NCBI GenBank assembly: GCA_017441925.1
Contig: JAFRUE010000003.1
Span: 1 to 64,000 of the forward strand
Reading direction: 5' to 3'
From: Bacillota bacterium
GTDB lineage: Bacteria; Bacillota; Clostridia; Lachnospirales; Bianqueaceae
DNA length: 64,000 nucleotides
The notes below the pieces were generated by a model. That model did no database searches, was not told the origin of the DNA, and saw nothing but the letters and a program-made list of their open reading frames with translations. Below, piece after piece: positions 26,391 to 35,092 of the stretch. Within the stretch, counting starts at the first letter, position 1, and each line of letters opens with the position of its first letter. The translations under genes were made by a program, and so were the position numbers.

Positions 26391-26507
26391 TCAGCTATGC
26401 CTGTTGCTGTAAGGTATAATCCCGACTACAGGGGACAGATAAGAAGATGTTTCGATAGGCATCCCCTCCTTATCCTGAGATTGGGATTGCTGCTCTAAAT
26501 CCTGCAT
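26391..26507 (-). CDS. Possible 38-residue small protein downstream of hpf
   Basis: An ATG at 26507 follows AAAGGGGTGAG, 57 bp past the hpf stop on the same strand, and opens a 38-codon frame beginning MQDLEQQSQSQDKEG and ending PYSNRHS. No family is recognised and there is no transmembrane segment. It could be a genuine small protein or chance; the rest of 26263-26564 holds nothing else I can support. Confidence 0.25.
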   Translation of the reverse strand: MQDLEQQSQSQDKEGMPIETSSYLSPVVGIIPYSNRHS

Positions 26508-26564
26508 GGGACTCACCCCTTTCTATATCAATTCCCGGCTGTGCCAATCACGAATATCGGAAAA

Positions 26565-27104
26565 TTATTCTTCAACCTCAATCAGGCCGTATGTGCCGGG
26601 TTCCAGCCTCTTGTAAACTACATTGATCTGCTGATTGGCAATATTGCGGAATACAAAGAAGTTATGGCCTAACAGCTCCATCTGCAGGCAGGCCTCCTCA
26701 GCCTCCATCGGCTTGACCGGAACCTTCTTGATCCGGCGGATGATCGGCAGCTCCTCCGCGGTGTCAGCGGGTGTCTCCGCAAAATACTCACTCGCGAAAG
26801 TCTTATCCGTCTTGCCTCTGTCCTGCAGTTTCTTGCGATAACGGTCTACCTGGCGCTCCAGCTTATCCACTGCCAGATCCAGCGCTGTGTATTTGTCTCT
26901 GTCCCTGACTTCCGTCCGGATCGGAGCGGCGTTCTTGACCGGGATCGAAACTTCTACAACAGCGTCCTTATTCTCGCTGCGATAAGTAACATACACTTTC
27001 GTGTCCGGTGAAAATCTCTTGTTCAGACGCTCCAGCTTCTTAATAGAGGTCTCTTTCAGCTTATCCGATATCTCAAGATCTCTGCCTGTGAATTCGTACT
27101 TCAT
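26565..27104 (-). CDS. hpf: Ribosome hibernation promoting factor, long form
   Basis: 179 residues, the long form found in Bacillota, which dimerises 70S ribosomes into inactive 100S particles in stationary phase. The N-terminal S30AE ribosome-binding domain (about 1-100, starting MKYEFTGRDLEISDKLKE) is followed by a linker and the C-terminal dimerisation domain with KPMEAEEACLQMELLGHNF. AAGGGAG precedes the ATG. Monocistronic or followed by the possible small gene at 26391. I could not assign its promoter; DnaA-box-like sites lie upstream. Confidence 0.95.
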   Translation of the reverse strand: MKYEFTGRDLEISDKLKETSIKKLERLNKRFSPDTKVYVTYRSENKDAVVEVSIPVKNAAPIRTEVRDRDKYTALDLAVDKLERQVDRYRKKLQDRGKTDKTFASEYFAETPADTAEELPIIRRIKKVPVKPMEAEEACLQMELLGHNFFVFRNIANQQINVVYKRLEPGTYGLIEVEE

Positions 27105-27222
27105 TGTATCACTCCCTTACTTATCTATTTTTCTTATTCGACAGACTGCCTTCTCATCCTTTTTTACGAACAGATTTTTTTATTAAAAAACTGTTACAAT
27201 TCTGCTACAATATCCCCATTCG

Positions 27223-27306
27223 TGTGGATAAAGTGGACAAGTCTGTGAACAACCGCAGAATCACGCTTTCAGCGCTTCCGGTTATCCACATTTTTTTGGT
27301 GGATAA
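27223..27306. other. Cluster of DnaA-box-like sites
   Basis: TGTGGATAA at 27223-27231 and TTATCCACA at 27282-27290 are perfect DnaA boxes in opposite orientation; GGTGGATAA at 27298-27306 differs by one base. The last two also form a perfect inverted repeat TTATCCAC/GTGGATAA around a T-run. Two similar TCTGTGAACA motifs lie nearby. No dnaA, dnaN or rpmH is present, so this is not claimed to be the replication origin; the rest of 27105-27382 holds nothing I recognise. Confidence 0.5.
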
Positions 27307-27382
27307 CTCACTGCCGAACATGCTTTTGCCGGGTCTGTGAACACCCGTTCAGCCCGGTTTTCCCGAATGGCTTATATAGGCC

Positions 27383-28885
27383 TTAATAACGCCTTCTGAC
27401 GGTATTTCCGGCCTGATGACGGTTTTCCGGATAATCCCGCAACAGATGTTCGACTGCTTTCATGACCTCCGTCATCTCTTTTGTACGGAGCGAATGACGG
27501 CTCTCCTGCATCTCCACAAAGCTCCTGACGTTCTCTCCCGTCCCGGCGATCACGAACTTGTTCTCCCAGCGCGGAACATGCGTCAGCTTCTCCACATCGG
27601 TGTGCGGTCCGAAGATCACGACCGAATAGATCGGTATATCGTGCAGCCAGAATCCCGGGCACAGCGCGCGCAGGGCGTCCTGCAGCGCCTGGATCGCCGT
27701 TTCGTTATTAAAGATCGGGTTCGCGAAGAAGCGCACTCTTCCGGTCACGCTCTGCGTCCGCCATTCTTCGTCTTCTCCGCTGCCCGAAACTGTCCCCGTC
27801 ACGCCCGACGCGTTCATGACATAGATGCCTTTCTCCGACACGAGCAGCAGATCGATGCACTCCATCCCTTTGCGGCCGGGAAGGATCATCGACGGGATCA
27901 TATATCCGCGCGTACTGCCGAACGGCGCTCTGGCAAGCTGCGGGCTCAGATAGCTGAACGGTGTGAACTCTCTCTGCAGGCGCGCGTAGATCTCGTACAG
28001 GTTCGTCCCGATCCGGGAAAGCTCTTCATAATCCTTGTGGATCTGATAGTAGAATGCTGAGCTGCGGAAATAGGCCTTATCCCCGGCACGCTGATAGCCC
28101 AGCCGGTAGCCGAACCAGAATCCGGCAGCAAATCCCAGGATTCCCAGGATCAGGAACCACAGACCTGTATGAGCCGGTCCGCCTGCAAAAAGGATCTGGA
28201 ACAGCATGACGAGCAGCGCCGCCACAATGCCGGCTACGATGCCGACAAGTCCGAAGATCACGCCGGTCTTCAGATAATCTGTGGAGAAACGCGGGATCCG
28301 CATCATCGGCTCGGCTTCGCCGATCGCGGGACTTCGTTTCTTATCGTCGGAGTCGGGCTCCAGCGTCCCGTACTCGACAGGCCTCGGCTCCGGCCGGGGC
28401 TCCGCCGCGCCGTCGTTGCTGCCGGCCTTGGAAAACTCCCACTCGTAGTGATTCCCGTCCTCTTCTTTCCTGTTGTCGGCAAAAACCGGCAGATCATCCG
28501 GGTCCACTTCGTAGCCGTTCGAACGCGCCGCGCTGATCCAGCGTTTGCCGTCTTCTTCGGAGGCCTGCACGCCGTAGCCGGTCATATAACATGTCCCGAG
28601 CCAGTACTGTGCTTCGGCGTCGCCCTGCTCAGCCGCCATCGTATACATGCGCACGGCTTCGGGCGGATTCTCGTCCGGATACGGCGCGTACTGCGCGCTG
28701 GCATACAGGAGTCCGAGCGCTTTCTGCGCCTTCAGACTGCCCGATTCCGCCGCGACTTTCATCCACAAAAGGCCCTGCCGCGGATCTCTGTCGTCTCCGG
28801 TCCCCTTATAATAACGCAGCGACAGCTGATACTGGGAATCCAGATCGCCCGCCTCTGCCCGCTGTTTCAAATCATTTGAGATCAT
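27383..28885 (-). CDS. Sel1-repeat, membrane and NERD-domain fusion protein
   Basis: 500 residues. Residues about 10-135 are Sel1-like TPR repeats (YQLSLRYYKGTG, KAQKALGLLYASA, AQYWLGTCYMTGYG). Residues about 200-260 hold two transmembrane helices. Residues about 330-470 resemble a NERD (nuclease-related) domain (MECIDLLLVSEKGIYVMNASG...), though the usual catalytic residues look degenerate. Likely membrane-anchored with both soluble domains on the cytoplasmic face; function unknown. It overlaps the CYTH gene by 14 bases and ends a long operon that starts with the solute-binding protein. Confidence 0.7.
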   Translation of the reverse strand: MISNDLKQRAEAGDLDSQYQLSLRYYKGTGDDRDPRQGLLWMKVAAESGSLKAQKALGLLYASAQYAPYPDENPPEAVRMYTMAAEQGDAEAQYWLGTCYMTGYGVQASEEDGKRWISAARSNGYEVDPDDLPVFADNRKEEDGNHYEWEFSKAGSNDGAAEPRPEPRPVEYGTLEPDSDDKKRSPAIGEAEPMMRIPRFSTDYLKTGVIFGLVGIVAGIVAALLVMLFQILFAGGPAHTGLWFLILGILGFAAGFWFGYRLGYQRAGDKAYFRSSAFYYQIHKDYEELSRIGTNLYEIYARLQREFTPFSYLSPQLARAPFGSTRGYMIPSMILPGRKGMECIDLLLVSEKGIYVMNASGVTGTVSGSGEDEEWRTQSVTGRVRFFANPIFNNETAIQALQDALRALCPGFWLHDIPIYSVVIFGPHTDVEKLTHVPRWENKFVIAGTGENVRSFVEMQESRHSLRTKEMTEVMKAVEHLLRDYPENRHQAGNTVRRRY

Positions 28886-29375
28886 TTTCCGTCTCCTGTC
28901 CGATCATATTGCTGTTATGATACCGTATATCCTCTGTCACGTCCTGCCTGAACCAGGCGGGCGGAACAAAATCCTGCGCGGCCGCAACGTCGGGAAACTC
29001 CACTTCCGCCATCAGCAATCCTGCCTGCGCACCTTCAAAAACGTCCGCCTCGACGGTCAGTCCGCCGGGAAGCGCGTAGCAGTACCGTGTCTTCTCGATC
29101 AGATGGCCGATCCTGCGTTTTTCCAGATTCTTAAACTGTCTCTCCGTGAGCGCCAGTTCGTATTCCTCGCGGGCCATGAGGCCTGAACCTTTTACGGTCA
29201 GCACCCATTCTTCTTTTTCCGGGGCGGCTCCGACAGGTCCTTCCGGTCCGTAAACCGTCTTATGCCGGAACCGGATCACCGGATCCGTGCTGATATACCC
29301 CTGTATAATGCGGATCACGCGGACGGGCTGCTCATCCGGCAGCCTGTCAAAAAGAAACTTGCGCTCGATCTCCAT
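28872..29375 (-). CDS. CYTH-domain phosphatase/triphosphatase
   Basis: 167 residues. The N-terminal EIERKF (ExExK) motif is the defining metal/triphosphate signature of the CYTH tunnel fold, followed by alternating charged strands (RFRHKT, EEWVLTVKG, KTRYCYAL, VEADVF, MAEVEF). Bacterial members hydrolyse inorganic triphosphate or thiamine triphosphate. Sits between maf and the Sel1-NERD gene in one operon. Confidence 0.88.
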   Translation of the reverse strand: MEIERKFLFDRLPDEQPVRVIRIIQGYISTDPVIRFRHKTVYGPEGPVGAAPEKEEWVLTVKGSGLMAREEYELALTERQFKNLEKRRIGHLIEKTRYCYALPGGLTVEADVFEGAQAGLLMAEVEFPDVAAAQDFVPPAWFRQDVTEDIRYHNSNMIGQETENDLK

Positions 29376-29381
29376 GCCGCT

Positions 29382-29951
29382 TTACCCCTCTATCAGGAAC
29401 TTCTGGATCTCCCGCACCAGATGCGCTGCGGGCAATCCCACCATGTTGTTATAATCGCCGCTGATCCCTTCGATCAGGACGTAGCCCTTGCCCTGGATCG
29501 CATAGCTCCCGGCCTTGTCCGTATACTCTCCGGTATCGAGATACGACTGGATCTCCGCTTCCGAAAACGGATACATGTGTACCTGCGTTGTATCAGAGAA
29601 AGAACGGATCCGTCCCTCCAGACAAAGCGCGCAGCCAGTGATCACTGCATGGCTCCGTCCCGAAAGCTCGCGCAGCATATCCGCCGCGTCCTCACGGTCG
29701 CGGGGTTTGCCGAGCATTTTGCCGTCAATAAAAACACCTGTGTCGCTGCCGATCACGAGAGCCTCGGGATGGATCGCCGCGATGGCCTCGGCCTTTTTGC
29801 GTGCCAGATATTCCGGTCCGTATTCCAGAGGATAATCCGGCGGCAGCGTCTCGTCGACATTAGCCGGCTCAATGGTAAATTCACTGAAGATCTTCTTAAG
29901 AAGCTCCTGGCGTCTCGGCGAGGCCGAGGCCAGTATGACCTGCAGAGGCAT
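29382..29951 (-). CDS. maf: Maf-family nucleoside triphosphate pyrophosphatase
   Basis: 189 residues. The signature LASASPRRQELL near the N-terminus, the catalytic Asp in IGSDTGVF and the KGYVLIEGISGDYNNMVGLP segment identify a Maf protein, which removes non-canonical or excess dTTP/UTP-type nucleotides and is linked to septum formation. Starts 39 bp after the histidine kinase stop on the same strand. Confidence 0.93.
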   Translation of the reverse strand: MPLQVILASASPRRQELLKKIFSEFTIEPANVDETLPPDYPLEYGPEYLARKKAEAIAAIHPEALVIGSDTGVFIDGKMLGKPRDREDAADMLRELSGRSHAVITGCALCLEGRIRSFSDTTQVHMYPFSEAEIQSYLDTGEYTDKAGSYAIQGKGYVLIEGISGDYNNMVGLPAAHLVREIQKFLIEG

Positions 29952-29990
29952 TTCGCTCTCCTCCTGTTCACGTAATAAATGCGGTCCCGG

Positions 29991-31403
29991 TCACGATCCG
30001 GCAGACGTCTCCTTAGTACCTGCGTCCGCAAGCGGAAGTGTCACAATAAAACTTGTGCCTTCGCCATTCAGTCCCGATCTGACCGCGATCTTCCCGTGAT
30101 GCGCTTCCACAATGGCGCTCACGATGGACAAGCCCAGTCCGTAGCCCGGAATATCCCGGCTGCGGGCCTGATCTGCCCGGTAGAACCGTTCAAAAACGTG
30201 CCGGATCTGTTCTTCCGTCATGCCCTGCCCCGTATTATGTACGGTGAGGACTGCTTTGCCCGCCTGAACTTCCAGGGTCAGCGAGATCTGTCCCCCGTCA
30301 TCCGAATATTTTACGGCATTCTCCACAAGATTGCCGATCATGCGCTTAAGCTGCTCTTCGTCGCCGGTAACAAATACGTTCTCCGCGATCTTCTCCTCAA
30401 GCCGGCGTCCGGCTTCGTACGCGACCGATTCGAACCGAAGCATCTCTTCCCAGGCAAGCTCGGACAGCGACAGTTTCTTCATGGTCTGCTGCAGCGTACC
30501 GTCATCCGATTTTGCCAGATACAACAGGTTCGCGACCAGACTCTGCATCCGTCCGCCCTCCTCCTGGATCGCGGACAGCCATCTCTCTTCTTCCCTGACC
30601 GTATGCCCAGGATGGGACTGTACCAATGACAGATTGGCCATGATCACAGCGAGCGGCGTTTTCAGCTCATGCGACGCATCCGCGACAAAACGTTTCTGCG
30701 CCTGCATCGAATTCTGGATCGGCCGGACGACTCTGCCGGACAGGAAGACCGAGATCGCGCCGAATGCCGCAAAGCCGAGCACAAATACGAGTGCAAGCTT
30801 CCCAGCCAGGTCGGCAAGCTCGTCATGCTCCTGCGACCAGTCGTGAAAAGCCGTCCTGTTTTCCCTTTTGTTGTAAAGATATGTTGTGCCGTCGTATACG
30901 ATCCGTCCGCTCGCCCCGCTGTCCGCGTCCGCCAGATCAAGCATGCTCTGCATGGCTTCTGTCCCGGAGAACGTTACGAAACGTCCCTCCGTCCTCAGCG
31001 TTCCATCGTTTTCGCGCACGATCACGAACGTCGTCAGCACATTGGCATCGATATTCCTGCCGTCCTGCCCGCCGCCGAAATCATCTGCCCGCATCTCCGG
31101 TGGGAACATATCCTTCCGGAAGTCAGAATCATCCTCGTCAGAATCATCCTCGTCAAATTCATCATCGTCGAGATCATCTTCATCGAAATCATCCGCGAAA
31201 TCGTCATCCGGATCCCTCGGTCCGATATGGATCCCCGGATCCTCCATGCTGCCGTTCTCGAGCATCCGCTGCATTGAAGCCTCCGCCTGCAGGCGCAGCC
31301 TTGCAGCGCTGGATCCGTAGATCGCGGCGACCATGATGATCAGAACGATCAGGATCAGGCTCATGGTAATGGCGACGAACTGCCACTTCAGCTTACGGAT
31401 CAT
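29991..31403 (-). CDS. Sensor histidine kinase with Asp-rich sensor domain
   Basis: 470 residues. Transmembrane helices at about 8-30 and 202-222 enclose an extracellular sensor. Residues about 64-95 of that sensor are nearly all Asp, Glu and Ser with spaced Phe. The kinase core has phosphoacceptor His245 (ASHELKTP), then N box (NLVENAVKYS), G1 and G2 boxes (GYGLGLSI). Overlaps the response regulator by four bases. The acidic patch suggests sensing of divalent cations or cationic peptides, by analogy with PhoQ-type sensors; this is inference. Confidence 0.9.
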   Translation of the reverse strand: MIRKLKWQFVAITMSLILIVLIIMVAAIYGSSAARLRLQAEASMQRMLENGSMEDPGIHIGPRDPDDDFADDFDEDDLDDDEFDEDDSDEDDSDFRKDMFPPEMRADDFGGGQDGRNIDANVLTTFVIVRENDGTLRTEGRFVTFSGTEAMQSMLDLADADSGASGRIVYDGTTYLYNKRENRTAFHDWSQEHDELADLAGKLALVFVLGFAAFGAISVFLSGRVVRPIQNSMQAQKRFVADASHELKTPLAVIMANLSLVQSHPGHTVREEERWLSAIQEEGGRMQSLVANLLYLAKSDDGTLQQTMKKLSLSELAWEEMLRFESVAYEAGRRLEEKIAENVFVTGDEEQLKRMIGNLVENAVKYSDDGGQISLTLEVQAGKAVLTVHNTGQGMTEEQIRHVFERFYRADQARSRDIPGYGLGLSIVSAIVEAHHGKIAVRSGLNGEGTSFIVTLPLADAGTKETSAGS

Positions 31404-32092
31404 TCTGTCCCCGCCTCCGCGGTATCGGTCAGATAATAGCCGACCCTGCGCGCCGTCGTGATCTCAACTTTTGAACCCAGATAGAACAGCTTCTTCCGCA
31501 GGAAAGAAATATAGACTTCGACGTTGTTGTCTTCTGCGTCTGATTCCGTCCCCCAAAGCTTGATAAGCAGTTCTTCCTTAGGCAGGATCGTTTTCGGCGC
31601 GGAAAGCAGCATCCGGATAATATCGAATTCTTTTAGCCCGAGGCGGACTTCCTTCTCTCCGCAATGCAGGCTGTGTGTCGACAGATTCAGTGTCAGATCG
31701 CCGAAACCGAGCTCGTCAAGCACGACTTCTCCCTGTCTGCGGGTCATGGCGCGGATACGCGCCAGGAGCTCCTGCGGTGCAAAAGGCTTGGTCAGGTAGT
31801 CATCCGCGCCGGAATCCAGTCCCTTGACACGGTCATCAATACTGTCCCTCGCGGTCAGCAGCAGAACCGGCGTCGCGATGCGGTCGACCTTGCGCAGGTC
31901 CCGTACGATATCGAGTCCGTTCTTTTTCGGCAGCATGATATCCAGCACGATGCCGTCATAAATACCGCTTGCCGCATTATCATAACCGCTCTCTCCATCA
32001 TAGGAGATGTCGACGGTATATTTAGCTTCTTTCAGGATCTCTCCAAGAGCGTCTGCCAGTCTTTTCTCGTCTTCAACAATCAGAATACGCAT
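31400..32092 (-). CDS. OmpR-family response regulator
   Basis: 230 residues. Receiver domain with phosphoacceptor Asp51 (VLDIMLP), acidic pair in VEDE and Lys in LTKPF; C-terminal winged-helix DNA-binding domain (LSTHSLHCGEKEVRLGLKEFDI..., RRVGYYL). Partner of the overlapping histidine kinase. It follows the solute-binding protein by 19 bp, so the regulator may be transcribed from the promoter at 33860-33888. Confidence 0.95.
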   Translation of the reverse strand: MRILIVEDEKRLADALGEILKEAKYTVDISYDGESGYDNAASGIYDGIVLDIMLPKKNGLDIVRDLRKVDRIATPVLLLTARDSIDDRVKGLDSGADDYLTKPFAPQELLARIRAMTRRQGEVVLDELGFGDLTLNLSTHSLHCGEKEVRLGLKEFDIIRMLLSAPKTILPKEELLIKLWGTESDAEDNNVEVYISFLRKKLFYLGSKVEITTARRVGYYLTDTAEAGTE

Positions 32093-32111
32093 TGGCGCCC
32101 CTCACTCCCCG

Positions 32112-33794
32112 TTAACGGCGGTCAGCCTGCGCCTGGCGCAGCGCCGTGATCTGGTCCTCTCCGAGACCCTTGAGGCTGAAGAGATATGTCTCCCAGGTCC
32201 CGTCGTCGATCGTAAGCTTACCGGTGATAAAATCGACCAGCGTCCGCTTGCAGTAGCCTTCCAGATCATTGCCGTAAACATTGACGGTTTCCTGCTCTTC
32301 CGGCAGCACCCAAAGTGTCCTTACCGGCACATAGCTCTGCGCGCCAAGTTCACGGATCCTCTGTGCGTCCGCAGGGCTCTCCGCCGCGATCGCAGCTGCT
32401 GCTGACTTTTTCGGGCCCGCTTCCTTCAGGATCGCTCCGGCCTCATCCGAATACAGGTAATCGCAGAACCAGAAGACTTTCTCCGGATCCGCGCAGCTGC
32501 TCGTGATCGCGTACAGGCCCTGTACAGGCTCCGGCGCAACATTCGCGCTCTTGTAGCCTTTCTCGTTATCGAGCGGCGCAAGGGGCTGATAGATCAGCTC
32601 ATTCTGTCCGGCTCTCCAGGAGGAATCGGCTTTCCGGGAATCGGAAGCCGCCTCTGAAAAAGCCTGCCACATTGCTCCGACCCGGCCTGCCTTGATCAAT
32701 TCGTCAGCTTTCTTACTGTCAGCCGCGGCAAAATCCTGATAGATCAGTCCATCCTCGTATAGTCCATGCATAAAGGAAAGATACTCACGATATGCATCTG
32801 TTTTGTATTCAAATACAACTGTCCCGTCTCCGGCTTCGGTCCATCCGCTTACCAGATCCAGCCCGAAAAGCGCTCCCATCCCGGCCGCGTCTTCCGGCAG
32901 CAGGAAAAACGGCACCTCATCAGACGTGCTGCCGTTGCCGTTTGCGTCCCCGTCCCGGAACTCTTTCAGGACATTCACGAATTGCGATACCGTCGTGATC
33001 TCGGCAAGCTCAGCTTCAGGCACCTCCGCAGGCGCTGTGGCAGTGGAATTCCCTCCGATGGCATTGCCGGACGCGCCGGAATTATTCTGCGCCGTAGGAC
33101 TGCTTGCCGCTGCAAGGAGCCTCAGCCGGAACTGTCTGTTCACCATCAATCCCTGCGCACCGTATTCCATATCCGCGATCTCGGGCAGGTAATAGACACG
33201 TCCTTCCGGTGTTGCAAGCTCCGTCCAGAGCGCGGGATATTTATCCAGCTGATCATACAGGTGGACCGAACCGCTGTAGAAATCTGTCAGGTCGAGGATC
33301 CGTCCGGATCGGATATAGCCCATGTCCGTATCCATAGAAGGCATCTTCAGAAGGTCCGGGAGATCCGTCCCCGCTGCAAGCCGCTTGGCTGTCTCGTCAG
33401 CATAGAAAGCCGCGTCCGTGAACTCCAGATCCAGCTTGACGTTTGCCTTCTCCTCGATCCCTTTGATCCATGCGGGCATTACAGGTTCCGCCTCGGCTGC
33501 TTCGCCGGACTCCTGTCCGGAGGTCTCAACGACGCTCTCTGCCTGCACAGACTGCGCCGCTGCGGCTGCCGTCCCTTCCAGCAGCACAGAGATATTGAAA
33601 GTGTCGGTGAAGACAGGCGCTGTCCCGTCGTATCCTGTCTTTGCAGGATCCTGTTTCCCCGGTTTTGCCGAACCGGAAGTCTCCTTGCCCGTTTTAGAAT
33701 CGATATCGATCAGATCTTCCGTGGCACAGCCCGCGGTCGATATGGAAAGCACCGCGGCAAGCGCCAGAGCGATCATTTTTCTGCCAGTTTTCAA
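32112..33794 (-). CDS. Extracellular solute-binding lipoprotein (carbohydrate ABC type)
   Basis: 560 residues with a lipoprotein signal peptide ending STAGC (Cys23). The sequence matches family-1 type solute-binding proteins: an early KANVKLDLEFTD segment, DLPDLLKMPS, and late hinge and EKVFWFCDYLYSDEAG regions. A Ser/Gly/Asn-rich insertion lies near residues 230-255. No permease or ATPase gene is adjacent. First gene of the operon that includes the two-component system, so it may act as a co-sensor rather than a transporter subunit (inference). Confidence 0.85.
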   Translation of the reverse strand: MKTGRKMIALALAAVLSISTAGCATEDLIDIDSKTGKETSGSAKPGKQDPAKTGYDGTAPVFTDTFNISVLLEGTAAAAAQSVQAESVVETSGQESGEAAEAEPVMPAWIKGIEEKANVKLDLEFTDAAFYADETAKRLAAGTDLPDLLKMPSMDTDMGYIRSGRILDLTDFYSGSVHLYDQLDKYPALWTELATPEGRVYYLPEIADMEYGAQGLMVNRQFRLRLLAAASSPTAQNNSGASGNAIGGNSTATAPAEVPEAELAEITTVSQFVNVLKEFRDGDANGNGSTSDEVPFFLLPEDAAGMGALFGLDLVSGWTEAGDGTVVFEYKTDAYREYLSFMHGLYEDGLIYQDFAAADSKKADELIKAGRVGAMWQAFSEAASDSRKADSSWRAGQNELIYQPLAPLDNEKGYKSANVAPEPVQGLYAITSSCADPEKVFWFCDYLYSDEAGAILKEAGPKKSAAAAIAAESPADAQRIRELGAQSYVPVRTLWVLPEEQETVNVYGNDLEGYCKRTLVDFITGKLTIDDGTWETYLFSLKGLGEDQITALRQAQADRR

Positions 33795-33859
33795 ACGAAT
33801 TCCTCCTATCCGGGAAACTGTCCCCGCGGACGTCTGTTTCCCCGAACTATTACCTGTCT

Positions 33860-33888
33860 ATTTTACCCTTTTTCGCCTCTTGTGTCAA
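33860..33888 (-). promoter_or_regulatory. Promoter of the solute-binding protein operon
   Basis: Reverse strand TTGACA (33888-33883), 17-bp spacer, TAAAAT (33865-33860). The -35 overlaps the stop codon of the upstream metallo-hydrolase gene. Confidence 0.7.
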
Positions 33889-34787
33889 TGCAAAAGCCTG
33901 CGGGAGCCATAGACCGGACCATCCGTAATATCGGGCTTGGGCGTCTTATGAATATGTTCTCTGGAATAAACGATATTGCAGAATCCGCCACACAGAGGCA
34001 GGAAATTGTCGCCGCGTTTTGCGGCAAGGAAGGCCTTCCCCCCGAAAGAAACCGTCTCGACCGCGTCGTCCTCTCCGGCCAGGATCTTACCGCACAGCGC
34101 GATTCCGTCGTCGATGATCGTGTTCGGGAACGCACGCTCCCCGTGACCGCCGTACACGATATCAAAAGCGTCCTGATATGTTTTGAAATGCTTCAGGCTC
34201 TCAAGATACTCTTCGATCGACGTGGAAGCATTGCTGCTAAGCAGCGTATTAACGTTGCAGGCGTCCCCGGAGAACACAATCCTCTCGTCCCTGTTCAGGA
34301 AAACGACCGTCCCGTAGGTGTGTCCGGGCACTTCGATCACTTCAAGCCTGACTCCGCCGAGATCAAAAACATCTCCCTCGTAAATCGGATAAGCCTTGAC
34401 CGGTCCGGCCGGCACAACGTCGTTAAGCGTAAGTCCGGTCCGTTTCTCTTCTCGGAAATACCCGGGATTCGCAGCAAATCTGAGCCGACCCTCGGGCTCC
34501 ATACTCATTTTGCTGAAGAGCATGGGCAGATCATCCGGCTGGATAAACACTTCCCCGTACTCCCAGGCTGCTCCGACATGATCGATATGTCCGTGCGTTA
34601 CAGCCATCTGCACCGGCAGATCCGTCAGCTCCCTGACGAACGCCCGCAGGCTGCCGACGCCCACAAGTCCATCGATCAGAAGCGCGCGCTCCTTGCCCTC
34701 AACAAGATAGCAAAGCTCTCCGCCCAGCCCGGCAATACGGGTCGTTGTATCTGTGATCTTCTCGGATCTGAAAAACTTGTTCTGCAT
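33885..34787 (-). CDS. MBL-fold metallo-hydrolase
   Basis: 300-residue metallo-beta-lactamase-fold hydrolase of the glyoxalase II-like group. THGHIDH (64-70), a central EVPGHTYGTVVF strand and the FSGDACN ligand loop complete the metal set. The frame is open to 34862, but GAGGAGAC before the ATG at 34787 fixes the start. It has its own promoter with a leader of about 110 nt. Substrate unknown; no glutathione or thiol pathway gene is nearby. Confidence 0.85.
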   Translation of the reverse strand: MQNKFFRSEKITDTTTRIAGLGGELCYLVEGKERALLIDGLVGVGSLRAFVRELTDLPVQMAVTHGHIDHVGAAWEYGEVFIQPDDLPMLFSKMSMEPEGRLRFAANPGYFREEKRTGLTLNDVVPAGPVKAYPIYEGDVFDLGGVRLEVIEVPGHTYGTVVFLNRDERIVFSGDACNVNTLLSSNASTSIEEYLESLKHFKTYQDAFDIVYGGHGERAFPNTIIDDGIALCGKILAGEDDAVETVSFGGKAFLAAKRGDNFLPLCGGFCNIVYSREHIHKTPKPDITDGPVYGSRRLLH

Positions 34788-34906
34788 AATGTCTCCTCTT
34801 CTGCTGATAACAAAACCCAGAAAGAAACGGTCTCTGTCACAAAGCGCTCCTTTCCGGTTCATTTGCGTCTCTTATGATTTGCGGATATAACTCAAAAGAT
34901 GGGTTT

Positions 34907-34936
34907 ATTATAGACCGGAATCTCTGTATTTGTCAA
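34907..34936 (-). promoter_or_regulatory. Promoter of the MBL hydrolase gene
   Basis: Reverse strand TTGACA (34936-34931), 18-bp spacer, TATAAT (34912-34907). Confidence 0.7.
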
Positions 34937-35016
34937 GGAAGCACGGGGTCTGCGGTCCTGTCCCGGCCGGACGCTCTTCCCGTTTTTTAAGAAAAAATGA
35001 AGAAAAATCCGGACAG

Positions 35017-35030
35017 ATATGATATCATAT
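35017..35030. promoter_or_regulatory. 14-bp perfect palindrome upstream of the esterase gene
   Basis: ATATGATATCATAT lies 62 bp before the esterase ATG, in the region where a -10 element would be expected. Possible operator; no regulator gene is adjacent. Confidence 0.3.
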
Positions 35031-35092
35031 ATACAGAATCCGTACAGGCGGCCGCACGAATGCTGCGGCAAAATGAACAGTGAGGTAACATT

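Noticed and set aside
27105..27382. Chromosomal replication origin
   Set aside because: DnaA boxes are present but there is no dnaA, dnaN or rpmH, no AT-rich unwinding element that I can support, and only three boxes.
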